A DNA stretch of 64,000 nucleotides, from assembly GCF_004339565.1 (NCBI RefSeq), contig NZ_SMFZ01000001.1, positions 1,550,001-1,614,000 on the forward strand. Direction: 5' to 3'. Position numbers and translations under genes: made by a program. Below the pieces are notes generated by a model. That model saw only the letters and a program-made list of their open reading frames with translations, did no database searches and had not been told where the DNA came from. This stretch comes from Pseudonocardia endophytica. GTDB taxonomy: Bacteria > Actinomycetota > Actinomycetes > Mycobacteriales > Pseudonocardiaceae. Shown here in pieces: positions 15,962 to 23,878 of this stretch (positions within the stretch are counted from its first letter, which is position 1; each line of letters starts with the position of its first letter).

Positions 15962-16991
15962 GAGCGTGTTTATGAAGTCGATCTTTGGTTTCGGAGTCGC
16001 GTGTCGGTGACCTGAGACAGGTGAGGTCTCCGGTAGATGGATCAACGACCAAGAAGACCATCCACCCGGAGACCTCGTGGGGACCGTACCCGCGGGCGGA
16101 CGCAAGGACCTCACCGACGCGCAGTGGCGGCTGCTGGAGCCGTTGTTGCCGCCGGTGAGCGCGCTCGGGCGACCCCCGATCTGGACCCGCCGCCAGCTGA
16201 TCGACGGGATCTGCTGGCGGATCCGCACCGGCGCCCCATGGCGCGACGTGCCTGAACGCTACGGCTCCTGGCAGTCGGTGTACGGGCTGTTCCGTCGCTG
16301 GCAGCGCGACCAGACCTGGGCCGGGGTGTGGGCGGCGCTGCAGCGGCTCGCCGACGGTCTCGGGCTGATCACCTGGGACCTGTCGGTCGACTCCACGATC
16401 GCGCGAGCCCACCAGCACGCTGCCGGCGCCCGCCGACAACCCGAGCTCCAGCGGGAGCCGCCCGGCGGACACGGCGCCCCCGAACCCGACGATCATGGAC
16501 TCGGACGCTCCCGTGGCGGCCTGTCCACGAAGATCCATCTCGCCTGTGAACAAGGCCGCAAAGCACTCTCGCTGATCGTGACGGCTGGTCAGGCCGGGGA
16601 CAGCCCGCAGTTCGGCCCGGTGCTCGACCGGGTCCGGGTCGCCCGCTTCGGGCCCGGCCGTCCGCGGGTGCGCCCGGATCGGGTGCTGGCCGACAAGGCC
16701 TACAGCTCCCGGGCCAACCGGGCCTACCTACGACGACGCGGGATCGCCGCCACCATCCCCGAACCCGCCGACCAGATCGGGCACCGCCAGCGCCGCGGCA
16801 GCCGAGGAGGCCGTCCACCGATGTTCTGCGCCGAGACCTACAAGCAGCGCCACGCCGTCGAGTGCGGCATCAACCAGCTCAAACAACACCGCGCCGTCGC
16901 CAGCCGCTACGACAAACTCGCCGTCCGCTACGAAGCCACGGTCCACATCGCCACCATCAACACCTGGCTCCGCGACTTATCAAACAGGCTC
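15962..16991 (+). mobile_element. IS5-family insertion sequence (IS427-like group), complete
   Basis: The element is about 1030 bp. Its terminal inverted repeats are GAGCGTGTTTATGAAGTCG (left, from 15962) and, read inward on the other strand, GAGCCTGTTTGATAAGTCGC (right, from 16991). Both ends are flanked by TA (15960-15961 and 16992-16993) within CTAG, the 2-bp target duplication typical of the IS427 group. One transposase gene fills most of it. Both ends and the frame look intact, so the copy may be active or recent. It sits between the CYTH-CHAD start codon and the next upstream gene. Confidence 0.9.
16023..16077. promoter_or_regulatory. Hairpin over the transposase start
   Basis: GAGGTCTCCGG (16023-16033) pairs perfectly with CCGGAGACCTC (16067-16077), and GATGG/CCATC extends the stem (16037-16041 and 16059-16063). 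The right arm ends at the first base of the transposase GTG start. In a transcript entering from outside, this stem would hide the translation start, which parallels the protective leaders of IS10 and IS50. This role is inferred. Confidence 0.55.
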
Positions 16992-16994
16992 TAG
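16077..16994 (+). CDS. IS5-family DDE transposase
   Basis: A 305-residue single-frame transposase. The N-terminal IS5-type domain reads [15 protein letters not shown], then [22 protein letters not shown]. The DDE triad is visible as [22 protein letters not shown] and [14 protein letters not shown]. Start GTG 16077 directly follows a hairpin stem. The stop codon TAG 16992-16994 is not part of the element: TA comes from the target duplication and G from the flanking CTAG site, so each insertion into CTAG recreates it. No frameshift or truncation is visible. Confidence 0.93.
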   Translation: MGTVPAGGRKDLTDAQWRLLEPLLPPVSALGRPPIWTRRQLIDGICWRIRTGAPWRDVPERYGSWQSVYGLFRRWQRDQTWAGVWAALQRLADGLGLITWDLSVDSTIARAHQHAAGARRQPELQREPPGGHGAPEPDDHGLGRSRGGLSTKIHLACEQGRKALSLIVTAGQAGDSPQFGPVLDRVRVARFGPGRPRVRPDRVLADKAYSSRANRAYLRRRGIAATIPEPADQIGHRQRRGSRGGRPPMFCAETYKQRHAVECGINQLKQHRAVASRYDKLAVRYEATVHIATINTWLRDLSNRL

Positions 16995-17154
16995 TGCCGC
17001 ATCGCGAAACGTCCGGCACCGATCTCGGAGGCCCAGGCGCGCGCAGGCGGCGTTGCCGCCCTTGCGAAGACGCCCGGTATGAGCTGCGGGCGGCGCCTTG
17101 CCTGCGAACGCCTGGATCCGCCGATTCCGGCACCGACGTTGCGCGACACGGCAC
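16994..17154. repeat. 161-bp imperfect palindrome, MITE-like, next to the IS
   Basis: The outer 28-bp arms (16994-17021 and 17127-17154) match at about 22 of 28 positions; the left arm starts GTGCCGCATCGCGAAACGTC and the right arm ends GCGACACGGCAC. Inside there are further hairpins with GGCGGC/GCCGCC stems. The segment lies just past the matB-like stop and abuts the IS right end, so the IS may have inserted at its edge. It may be a non-autonomous element or a large 3' UTR structure. No coding frame is convincing. Confidence 0.55.
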
Positions 17155-17169
17155 TCGGTTTCCCGGCGG

Positions 17170-18639
17170 TCAGCTCAGCTTCTTCTTCTGTACCTTGCCC
17201 ATGTCGTTGCGCGGCAACGACTCCCGGTACCGGATCTCGCGCGGTCGCTTGTGTGCGGCGAGCAGGTGCGTGACGTGGTCGACGAGCTCGCGGTCCTCCG
17301 GGCGCTCCCCGGGAGCCGGCACGACGTAGGCGACGACCCGCTCCCCCAGGTCGTCGTCGGCCTCCCCGACGACGGCGACCTCGGCCACCGCCGGGTGCTC
17401 CAGCAGCGCGTTCTCGATCTCCCCCGCGCCGATCTTGTAGCCGCCGGACTTGATCAGGTCGGTGGCCTTGCGGCCGACGAGCGCCAGCAGGCCGGTGCCC
17501 GTCCAGCGGCCGATGTCGCCGGTGGCGTACCACCCGTCGTCGGTGGTCGTCTCCGCCGTGGCCTGCGGGAGGTTCAGGTAGCCGGAGAACAGTCCCGGCC
17601 CGCGGACCTCGACCGAGCCGAGGTCGTCGCCCGCTCCCTCGACCGCCTCGTCCTGCTCGACCGGGAGCGGGGCCAGCCGCACCTCGGTGCCGGGCAACGG
17701 TTTCCCGACGGTGCCCACCTCCGGCTCGGTGTCCGCCCGGGCGGCGGTGAGGATCAGCGTCTCGGTCAGCCCGTAGCGCTCGCGCACCGAGTGACCGGTC
17801 AGGCGGGAGATCCGCTCGTGGTCGACGGCGGTCAGCGCGGCCGAGCCGGACACGAGCAGCCGCGCGCGCCCGACCGAGGCGGCGGCGTCCGCATCGGACT
17901 CCAGGTCCGCCGCCAGCCGGTGGTACTGGGTCGGGACGCCGAAGACCATCGTCGCTCCACCGTCGACGGCGGCGGCGAGCGCGGCGCCGCTCAGCGCGCC
18001 GAGGTGGTGCAGGGAACCGCCGCGGCGCAACGGACCCAGCGTCCCGAGCACCAGCCCGTGCACGTGGAACAGCGGCAGCGCGTGGGCGAGCAGGTCGTCA
18101 CCGGTCCAGGCCCAGGCGTCGGCCAGAGCGTCCAGGTTGGACGCGATCGCGCGCCGGGACAGCACGGCGCCCTTCGGTGCCCCGGTGGTCCCGGACGTGT
18201 AGACGACGAGTGCGGGCGACTCCGGATCCGGCTCGTCGGTCACCGGGTCGCCGGGTGTGGTGTCCGACGGGTCGACGTCGATCCGCTCCAGCTCGTCCAC
18301 GGCGGGCGGCAGCGTGACCCCTGGCGCGACGAGCACCGCCTCCGGCGCCGAGTCGGAGAGCACGTGCTCCAGCTCGCGCTCACCGAGCTTGGCGTTCACC
18401 GGGACGACCGGTACGCCCGCACGCAGCCCGGCGACCACGCCGACGGCCGTGGCCAGCGACGGCGTCGCCCACACCGCGACCCGCGACCGGCCCCGGATCC
18501 GCCCGGCCAGCCGATCCGCGACGGCGGCCAGCTCGCCGTAGGTGACCGCGCGGTCCCCGTCGGCCTCCGTGAAGCGGTAGGCCGGGACGGCGGCGTGCCC
18601 CGGGTCGGACAGGGCCGGGAACAGGGGGCCGGACGGCAA
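17170..18639 (-). CDS. Malonyl-CoA synthetase-like acyl-CoA ligase (MatB-like)
   Basis: A 489-residue AMP-forming ligase of the ANL superfamily. The N-terminus LPSGPLFPALSDPG and the pattern throughout resemble Streptomyces MatB, which activates malonate and methylmalonate to CoA thioesters. The P-loop is YTSGTTGAPKGAVLS, the motif after it is YGLTET, the hinge is in YATGDIGRWTG, and the catalytic lysine is in LPRNDMGKVQKKKL at the C-terminus. No ATG or GTG fits; a strong AGGAGG at 18645-18650 five bases before TTG 18639 makes TTG the start. It is divergent from the AraC-type gene. It could feed malonyl-CoA to the type III PKS, although it is 14 kb away. Confidence 0.82.
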   Translation of the reverse strand: MPSGPLFPALSDPGHAAVPAYRFTEADGDRAVTYGELAAVADRLAGRIRGRSRVAVWATPSLATAVGVVAGLRAGVPVVPVNAKLGERELEHVLSDSAPEAVLVAPGVTLPPAVDELERIDVDPSDTTPGDPVTDEPDPESPALVVYTSGTTGAPKGAVLSRRAIASNLDALADAWAWTGDDLLAHALPLFHVHGLVLGTLGPLRRGGSLHHLGALSGAALAAAVDGGATMVFGVPTQYHRLAADLESDADAAASVGRARLLVSGSAALTAVDHERISRLTGHSVRERYGLTETLILTAARADTEPEVGTVGKPLPGTEVRLAPLPVEQDEAVEGAGDDLGSVEVRGPGLFSGYLNLPQATAETTTDDGWYATGDIGRWTGTGLLALVGRKATDLIKSGGYKIGAGEIENALLEHPAVAEVAVVGEADDDLGERVVAYVVPAPGERPEDRELVDHVTHLLAAHKRPREIRYRESLPRNDMGKVQKKKLS

Positions 18640-18705
18640 CGGTGCCTCCTCGGGTGTGGTGCAGATGCGTCCCGATCCTCGCACCGCATCGGGCCGGGGG
18701 CAGGC

Positions 18706-19458
18706 GTGACGTCGGCTACCGTGGCGCGGGTGGACGGCACGGACCCACGGCGGATCCTGAACCTGGCCGACCGGCCGTCGGACTCGCCGTACGTCGAGCG
18801 GGTGTGGAGCAGCGTCGCGGGCGGCGGGCCGATGACGTCCGTGGCCTGTACGCACCGCGAGCTCGTCGTCTCCGAGGAGCGTGGCGGGGTGCGCGTCGAC
18901 CTGCGCGGCCCGGAGACCGTGCCGACGCCCGTCGAGGTCCCGGCCGGGCACACGGCCTTCGGGATCGTCCTGACCCACGGCACGTCGATGCCTCATCTGC
19001 CGTCGACCGGCCTCGTCGACGGCTCGGTGCAGCTCCGGGTGTCGTCGCGCGGCTTCGTCCTGGCCGGCGAGGAGTGGGAGGTGCCGCACCCCGACGCGGC
19101 CGAGCAGTTCGTCGCCCGCCTGGTCCGGGCCGGGATGCTCGTGCGCGACCCGCTGGTCGACGACGTCCTGGCCGGCGCCACCGCGCGGGTCGGCGCGCGG
19201 ACCGTCGAACGACGGGTGCGGGCCGCGACGGGCCTGTCCCGCGGGACCGTCCGGCAGATCGACCGGGCCCGGGAGGCCGTGACGCTGCTGGCGGCGGACG
19301 TCGCGCCGCTCGACGTCGTCGCCCACCTCGGCTACCACGACCATCCGCACCTGGCCCGCTCTCTGACGCGCTTCATCGGGCACACCGCGTCCTGGCTGCG
19401 GGCGCCGGACGCCGCGCTGTCGCTCCTGTACAAGGACGACGATCGGGCACGGCTCTAG
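18706..19458 (+). CDS. AraC-family transcriptional regulator
   Basis: A 250-residue protein with an N-terminal sensing region of about 160 residues and an AraC-type double HTH at the C-terminus (VGARTVERRVRAATGLS, then PLDVVAHLGYHDHPHLARSL, then FIGHTASWLR). It belongs to the group with a DUF6597-like N-terminal half, common in actinomycetes beside small enzymes. Start GTG 18706 is chosen, with GTG 18721 and 18730 as alternatives. It is followed after 11 bp by the DHFR-like gene, so the two may form one transcript. The effector is unknown. Confidence 0.8.
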   Translation: MTSATVARVDGTDPRRILNLADRPSDSPYVERVWSSVAGGGPMTSVACTHRELVVSEERGGVRVDLRGPETVPTPVEVPAGHTAFGIVLTHGTSMPHLPSTGLVDGSVQLRVSSRGFVLAGEEWEVPHPDAAEQFVARLVRAGMLVRDPLVDDVLAGATARVGARTVERRVRAATGLSRGTVRQIDRAREAVTLLAADVAPLDVVAHLGYHDHPHLARSLTRFIGHTASWLRAPDAALSLLYKDDDRARL

Positions 19459-19469
19459 GCTCCAAGCCC

Positions 19470-20045
19470 ATGCCCCGCACCCTGATCACCACCGCGTTCA
19501 TCTCCCTCGACGGCGTCGTCGACTCCCCCGGCGGCGAGCCCGACCACCGCTCGACGGGCTGGACGTTCACCGACATCCCGCAGGACGACGCGTCCTACGA
19601 GATGAAGGGCTCCGAGCAGGACGAGGCCACCGCGATGATGATGGGCCGCGTCAGCTACCAGGCGTTCTCGCCGGTCTGGCCGGACATGGACTTCTTCGCC
19701 GGGTACAACGCGATGCCGAAGTTCGTCGTCTCGTCCACGTTGTCCGAGTCCGATCTGGTCACGAACTGGGGCGAGACGACGATCCTGCGCAGCCTCGACG
19801 ACGTCGCCGCGGTCAAGGAGACCGACGGCGGACCGATCATCATCCATGGCAGCGCCGCGCTGAACCGGAACCTCTCGGACGCCGGCCTGATCGACCGCTA
19901 CCACCTGCTCGTCTTCCCGCTCCTGCTCGGCGCCGGCAAGCGGCTGTTCAGCGACACCGACAAGGACAAGCAGATGCTGCGACTGGTCGACAGCCGCACC
20001 TACTCGAACGGGCTGCAGAAGCAGGTCTTCGACGTCGTGCGCTGA
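19470..20045 (+). CDS. Dihydrofolate reductase-like (RibD C-terminal domain) protein
   Basis: A 191-residue protein with the RibD_C/DHFR fold. It has the N-terminal strand and SLDGVVDSPGGEP loop, the MMMGRVSYQAFSPVWP segment, VVSSTL, IIIHGSAALNRNLSDAGLIDRYHLLVFPLLLGAGK in pieces, and a C-terminal S-R-TYSNG strand. Such stand-alone proteins (YwjB/YyaP group) bind NADPH, but few have known substrates, and true folate reduction is unlikely. The preceding AraC-type gene probably controls it. Confidence 0.85.
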   Translation: MPRTLITTAFISLDGVVDSPGGEPDHRSTGWTFTDIPQDDASYEMKGSEQDEATAMMMGRVSYQAFSPVWPDMDFFAGYNAMPKFVVSSTLSESDLVTNWGETTILRSLDDVAAVKETDGGPIIIHGSAALNRNLSDAGLIDRYHLLVFPLLLGAGKRLFSDTDKDKQMLRLVDSRTYSNGLQKQVFDVVR

Positions 20046-20051
20046 CTCCGG

Positions 20052-21572
20052 CTATCCCAGGGCCTTCCCGGGGTTCAGGATCCCGTCCGGGTCCAGGGCG
20101 TCCTTGATGCTGCGCTGCAACGCCATCACGCCCGGACCCAGCTCGCGGGCCATCCCGTCGCGCTTGAGCAGCCCGACGCCGTGCTCCCCGCTGACCGTGC
20201 CACCGAGATCGACGGCGGTCTCGATGATCTCGTCGAACGCCGCCTTCGTCCGCTTGCGCGCCTCGTCGTCGCCGTGCGGCGTGAGCATCAGCGGGTGCAG
20301 GTTCCCGTCGCCGGCGTGCGCGACGGTCGCGATCCGGACGCCGCGGGTCCGGCCGATCTCCTCGATCCGCCCGAGCATCTCGGCCATCCGCGCGCGGGGC
20401 AGGCACACGTCCTCGGTCAGCATGCCCATGCCGAGCTGTTCGAGCGCCGGGTAGGCCATCCGCCGCGCGGCGAACAGCGCGTCCGCCTCGGTCGGGTCGG
20501 TGGAGGCCATCGCCTCGGTCGCGCCGTGCCGCTCGAACGTCGCCAGGATCGCGTCCGCCTCGGCCTCGGCGGCAGGCTCCGGCAGGTCCGTCTGGGCCAG
20601 CAGCAGCGCCGCGGCGTTCTCCGGCAGGCCGGCCTTCTTCCACGCGTTCACCGCGTGCAGGCACTCGCGGTCGACGAGCTCGAACACGGCGGGCTGCAGT
20701 CCCTGCTCGGTGACGGCGGCGACGGCGGCACCGCAGTCCGCGAGCGAGTCGAAGAACCCGACGACGGTGCGCGGCGCGGCCGGGCGGGCCGGGCGCAGCT
20801 TCACCGTGATCTCGGTGATGATCCCGAGCGTGCCCTCGGAGCCGACGAGCAGTCCGGCCAGGTCGTAGCCGACGACGCCCTTCGCCGTCCGTCGCCCGAC
20901 GCGCAGGATCTCCCCGCTCGCCGTGACGACCTCGAGCGCGAGCACGTAGTCGCGGGTCACGCCGTACTTCACGCAGCACAGCCCGCCGGCGTTCGTGGCG
21001 ACGTTCCCGCCGATCGTCGACCACGGGGCGCTGGCCGGGTCCGGCGGGTACCAGAGGTTCTGTGCGGCGCAGGCCTCCCGGAGCTCGTCGTTGACGACGC
21101 CGGGCTGCACGACGGCGAGCCGTTCCGTCGGGTTGATCTCCAGGATCTCCCGCATCCGCTCCAGGCTCAGCAGCACGCACCCGTCGACGGCGTTCGCCCC
21201 GCCGGACAGTCCGGTGCCCGCCCCGCGCGCGACGACCGGGACCCGGTGCCGCGCACAGGCCGCGACGACCGCGGCCACCTCGTCGGTGCTGCGCGCCCGC
21301 ACGACGCACAGCGGGCTGCCGTACTCGGCCCACTCGGCCTCGTCGTGCACGTAGGGCGCGACGGTGTCCGGGTCGGTCAGCAGCCGGTCGGTACCGCCGT
21401 CCCGCCCGCCCAGGGCCGCGACGAGCTCGTCCAGCACGGCCTTCCCGGCGGCGTCCGGAGCATGCGCGTCCAACTCGGCGGGTGCGGTGGAGCCGCCGAA
21501 CGGGCGCTCCTCGTCCGGTCCAGCAGGCTTGTCCGGCGCGATCCGGGCGGACGGTACGACGGTCTCGGCCAT
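20052..21572 (-). CDS. FAD-linked oxidase, GlcD/D-lactate dehydrogenase type
   Basis: A 506-residue PCMH-type flavoprotein oxidising an alpha-hydroxy acid such as glycolate or D-lactate. The FAD_binding_4 domain (about residues 60-240) shows VARGAGTGLSGGANAVDG and STIGGNVATNAGGLCCVKYG, and GSEGTLGIITEITVKL closes it. The FAD-oxidase C-terminal domain has the HAGDGNLHPLML and SGEHGVG motifs that form the active site. Start ATG 21572 is chosen over an upstream ATG that adds an Arg-rich tail. It converges with the DHFR-like gene across 6 bp. No partner GlcE/GlcF subunits are nearby, so it probably works alone. Confidence 0.9.
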   Translation of the reverse strand: MAETVVPSARIAPDKPAGPDEERPFGGSTAPAELDAHAPDAAGKAVLDELVAALGGRDGGTDRLLTDPDTVAPYVHDEAEWAEYGSPLCVVRARSTDEVAAVVAACARHRVPVVARGAGTGLSGGANAVDGCVLLSLERMREILEINPTERLAVVQPGVVNDELREACAAQNLWYPPDPASAPWSTIGGNVATNAGGLCCVKYGVTRDYVLALEVVTASGEILRVGRRTAKGVVGYDLAGLLVGSEGTLGIITEITVKLRPARPAAPRTVVGFFDSLADCGAAVAAVTEQGLQPAVFELVDRECLHAVNAWKKAGLPENAAALLLAQTDLPEPAAEAEADAILATFERHGATEAMASTDPTEADALFAARRMAYPALEQLGMGMLTEDVCLPRARMAEMLGRIEEIGRTRGVRIATVAHAGDGNLHPLMLTPHGDDEARKRTKAAFDEIIETAVDLGGTVSGEHGVGLLKRDGMARELGPGVMALQRSIKDALDPDGILNPGKALG

Positions 21573-21885
21573 GCGGCGACGGTAATCCCGGTCCGTCCGA
21601 CGGGCCACCGTCGCCGATTCCCGGCCCTCCGCGCAGGCCTCGCCGACATGTCGCAGGCCGTGTGGAGCCTGCGAGGACGGACGACCTGCTGCGAGGTGAG
21701 GCCGTGTCGGCGAGTCCGGGGACGTGGCCGGCGCATCTCAGCCGGCTGCCCGGCGCATCCGTGCCCCGTCCGGCGCATCCGTGTCCGGCCGTCCGGCGTC
21801 GGAGCCACGAGCGGTCACCTCGCAGGACGTCCCAGCAGGTCACAGAGCATGCAGGGCCTGCGAGGACGGGCGATACGTTGGGGGG
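21573..21885. other. Intergenic region with short direct and inverted repeats, no gene
   Basis: I see no coding signal. CCTGCGAGGACGG occurs near 21667 and 21858 in direct orientation, and TCACCTCGCAGGACG near 21818 is its inverse. GGCGCATCCGTG occurs twice (near 21752 and 21771). These could fold the 5' region of the oxidase transcript or the 3' end of the renalase-like gene. Confidence 0.5.
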
Positions 21886-22818
21886 TCAGCTCGTCAGGGC
21901 GCGGGCCACGTGCAGGCCGGACAGGTACGCGGTCTGGACGCGCGAGCGGCCCCAGCCGTCGCCCGCCAGGCCGATGCCGTCGTCGCCCAGGTGGAAGGTG
22001 GCCTCCCGGGACGCGGCCGGTGCCGCGAACCGCCAGCGGTGCACATGCGTCCACTCCGGCACGTCCGGAACGCCGAGCAGCCTCGCGACGGCGTCGACCA
22101 TCTCCGGCACCGCGGCCTGCGGCTCGCCGTCGTGGGCCCGCGCGACGTCACCGGTCGAGTGCGCGACGAGCACCGGCGCGCCGTCACCGCGGCGTGACCC
22201 GTCGTCGGCGACCAGCGACAGTACCGGATGGTCGTTGACGAACGCGGCGGGCAGCTCCGGCCAGGTGCGCCTCGGGTACCCGGCGGTCAGTGCGAGCACC
22301 GGGTTCCATTCGCGGCCGGCCACCGCCGTGGCGGCGGACGACGACGGGTCCAGGATCCGCTCCGCCTGCGGGTCCGGCATCGCGACGACGACGGCGTCCG
22401 CCTCGTCGCCGTCCACCCGCGGTCCGGGCCCGACCCGCTCCACCGTCCGGCCTTTCTCGACGTCCAGCCCGAGGGCCATGTCCTCGACCAGGCTCCCGAG
22501 CCCGTCGGGTGCAGCCCAGCGCATCGGGCCGCTGCTCGGCTCGTCGCGCTGCTCGCCGTCGAACACCGACAGCAGGTCGGTCCACGGGCGGGCAAGCCCG
22601 GCGGCCGACCAGCGTGCGACCTGGTCCTCGAAGTCCGGGTCGGACACCGTGAAGTAGGCGGCACCGATGTCGGCCGGCCGCCCCTCGTGGCGATGTACGG
22701 CCAGCCGCCCGCCGACGGTGTGCGACCGCTCCAGCACGCGGACGTCGACACCCCGTGCGGCCAGCTCCCGCGCGCACGCCACCCCGGCGATCCCGGCTCC
22801 CACGACGATCACCCGCAC
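21886..22818 (-). CDS. Renalase-like NAD(P)/FAD-dependent oxidoreductase
   Basis: A 310-residue flavoprotein with an N-terminal Rossmann motif VIVVGAGIAGVACARELAA, GGRLAVHR as the second FAD contact, and a C-terminal GDGWGRSRVQTAYLSG that closes the FAD site. Length and pattern match the bacterial renalase group, whose characterised members oxidise dihydro-NAD(P) isomers or act as amine oxidases. The start GTG 22818 puts the FAD motif at residue 3; the frame is open far upstream through a tandem repeat array, which I do not take as coding. No ribosome-binding site stands out. Confidence 0.8.
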   Translation of the reverse strand: MRVIVVGAGIAGVACARELAARGVDVRVLERSHTVGGRLAVHRHEGRPADIGAAYFTVSDPDFEDQVARWSAAGLARPWTDLLSVFDGEQRDEPSSGPMRWAAPDGLGSLVEDMALGLDVEKGRTVERVGPGPRVDGDEADAVVVAMPDPQAERILDPSSSAATAVAGREWNPVLALTAGYPRRTWPELPAAFVNDHPVLSLVADDGSRRGDGAPVLVAHSTGDVARAHDGEPQAAVPEMVDAVARLLGVPDVPEWTHVHRWRFAAPAASREATFHLGDDGIGLAGDGWGRSRVQTAYLSGLHVARALTS

Positions 22819-22860
22819 GCCGTCGACCGTAGAGCCGCGCGGCCCGGCCCGCTCCCACGG

Positions 22861-23094
22861 CTCGGCGACCCACCACGGCGCCCCCACGACCCGTCCGCTC
22901 CCACGGCTCGGCGACCCACCATGGCGTGCCCACGGGCCAGCCGCTCCCCACCGCTCGGCGACCCACCATGGCGCGCCCACGGGCCAGCCGCTCCCCACCG
23001 CTCGGCGACCCACCATGGCGCGCCCACGGGCCAGCCGCTCCCCACCGCTCGGCGACCCACCATGGCGCGCCCACGGGCCAGCCGCTCCCCACGA
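22861..23094. repeat. 47-bp tandem repeat, five units
   Basis: Units begin at 22861, 22907, 22954, 23001 and 23048, each starting CTCGGCGACCCACCATGGCG and ending in GCTCCCCAC. The last three units are almost identical, the first two diverge. The array lies 40 bp upstream of the renalase-like start codon. It reads through in several frames because 47 is not a multiple of 3, so it is unlikely to encode protein. It is a minisatellite-like locus that could vary in copy number between strains. Confidence 0.9.
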
Positions 23095-23112
23095 CTGCGC
23101 CTCGCCATCCCG

Positions 23113-23868
23113 TGATCAGCAGAACCGGCCGGATCGCGCCATTGGTGGCACGTCCCGGCCACTTCCGCCGATCATGGCCGGCCGGACGCGAGTGAGATGG
23201 TCGGATCGGTCATGACCCGGGCGCTACACAGGACCGGCCCGACCGGCCCGACCATGATCGCCAGGATCGGTCCGAACGCCCCACTGATGGCGCGCTGCCG
23301 CCACTCCCGCCGATCATGGGCCTCCTGGCGCGCACCACGGCCCACATGATCGGCAGAACCGGTCGAGACACGCCCCCGGTGGCGCGTTGCTGCCACTCCC
23401 GCCGAGGATGGGTCAGCCCGGGACACCCGACCCACTACCTTGATCAGCAGAATCGGCTGGAACGCGCCACTGATGGCGCGCTGCTGCCACTCCCGCCGAT
23501 CATGGGCCTCCTGGCGCGCACCACGGCCCGCATGATCGGCAGAACCGGTCGAGACACGCCGCTCATGGCGTGCTGCCGCCACTTCCGCCGATCATGGATC
23601 CGGCGAGGACGCGGAGCCGAGCTGACGGCAGGATCGATCGGAACGCGCCATTGATGGCGCGCTACCGATACTCCCACCGATCATGGGCCACTTGGCGCGC
23701 ACCACAGCCTCGTGATCGGCGGAATCGGTCGGAGCGCGCCACCCATGGCGCACCACTGCCACTCCCGCCGATCATGACCCGCCGGACGCGCACCACAGCC
23801 CGCATGATCGGCAGAACCGGTCGAGACACGCCACTGGTGGCACGCCGCTGCCACTTCCGCCGATCTTG
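23113..23868. repeat. Array of eight ~64-bp palindromic elements at ~92-bp spacing
   Basis: Eight related elements start near 23113, 23254, 23347, 23441, 23533, 23625, 23713 and 23804. Each begins TGATCGGCAGAACCGGTCG and ends CCACTCCCGCCGATCATGG, so the ends form an inverted repeat (TGATCGGC / GCCGATCA), with an inner palindrome near CGCCACTGATGGCGCG. The ~28-bp segments between elements are also alike in most cases (CTGGCGCGCACCACGGCCC). Three members of the same family occur at 52991-53329. The array follows the menC stop and continues toward the renalase-like promoter; there is no gene in it. Confidence 0.9.
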
Positions 23869-23878
23869 GCGGAACGGG

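Noticed and set aside
22809..23162. Proteins with repeated WWVAERWG-like units encoded through the 47-bp repeats
   Set aside because: 47 is not a multiple of 3, so the frame shifts each unit and all frames are open; there is no ribosome-binding site or homologue. I treat it as non-coding.
23113..23868. Regular ~92-bp period resembling a CRISPR array
   Set aside because: The repeated part is ~64 bp and palindromic, the 28-bp spacers are similar to each other rather than unique, and no cas genes are in the window.
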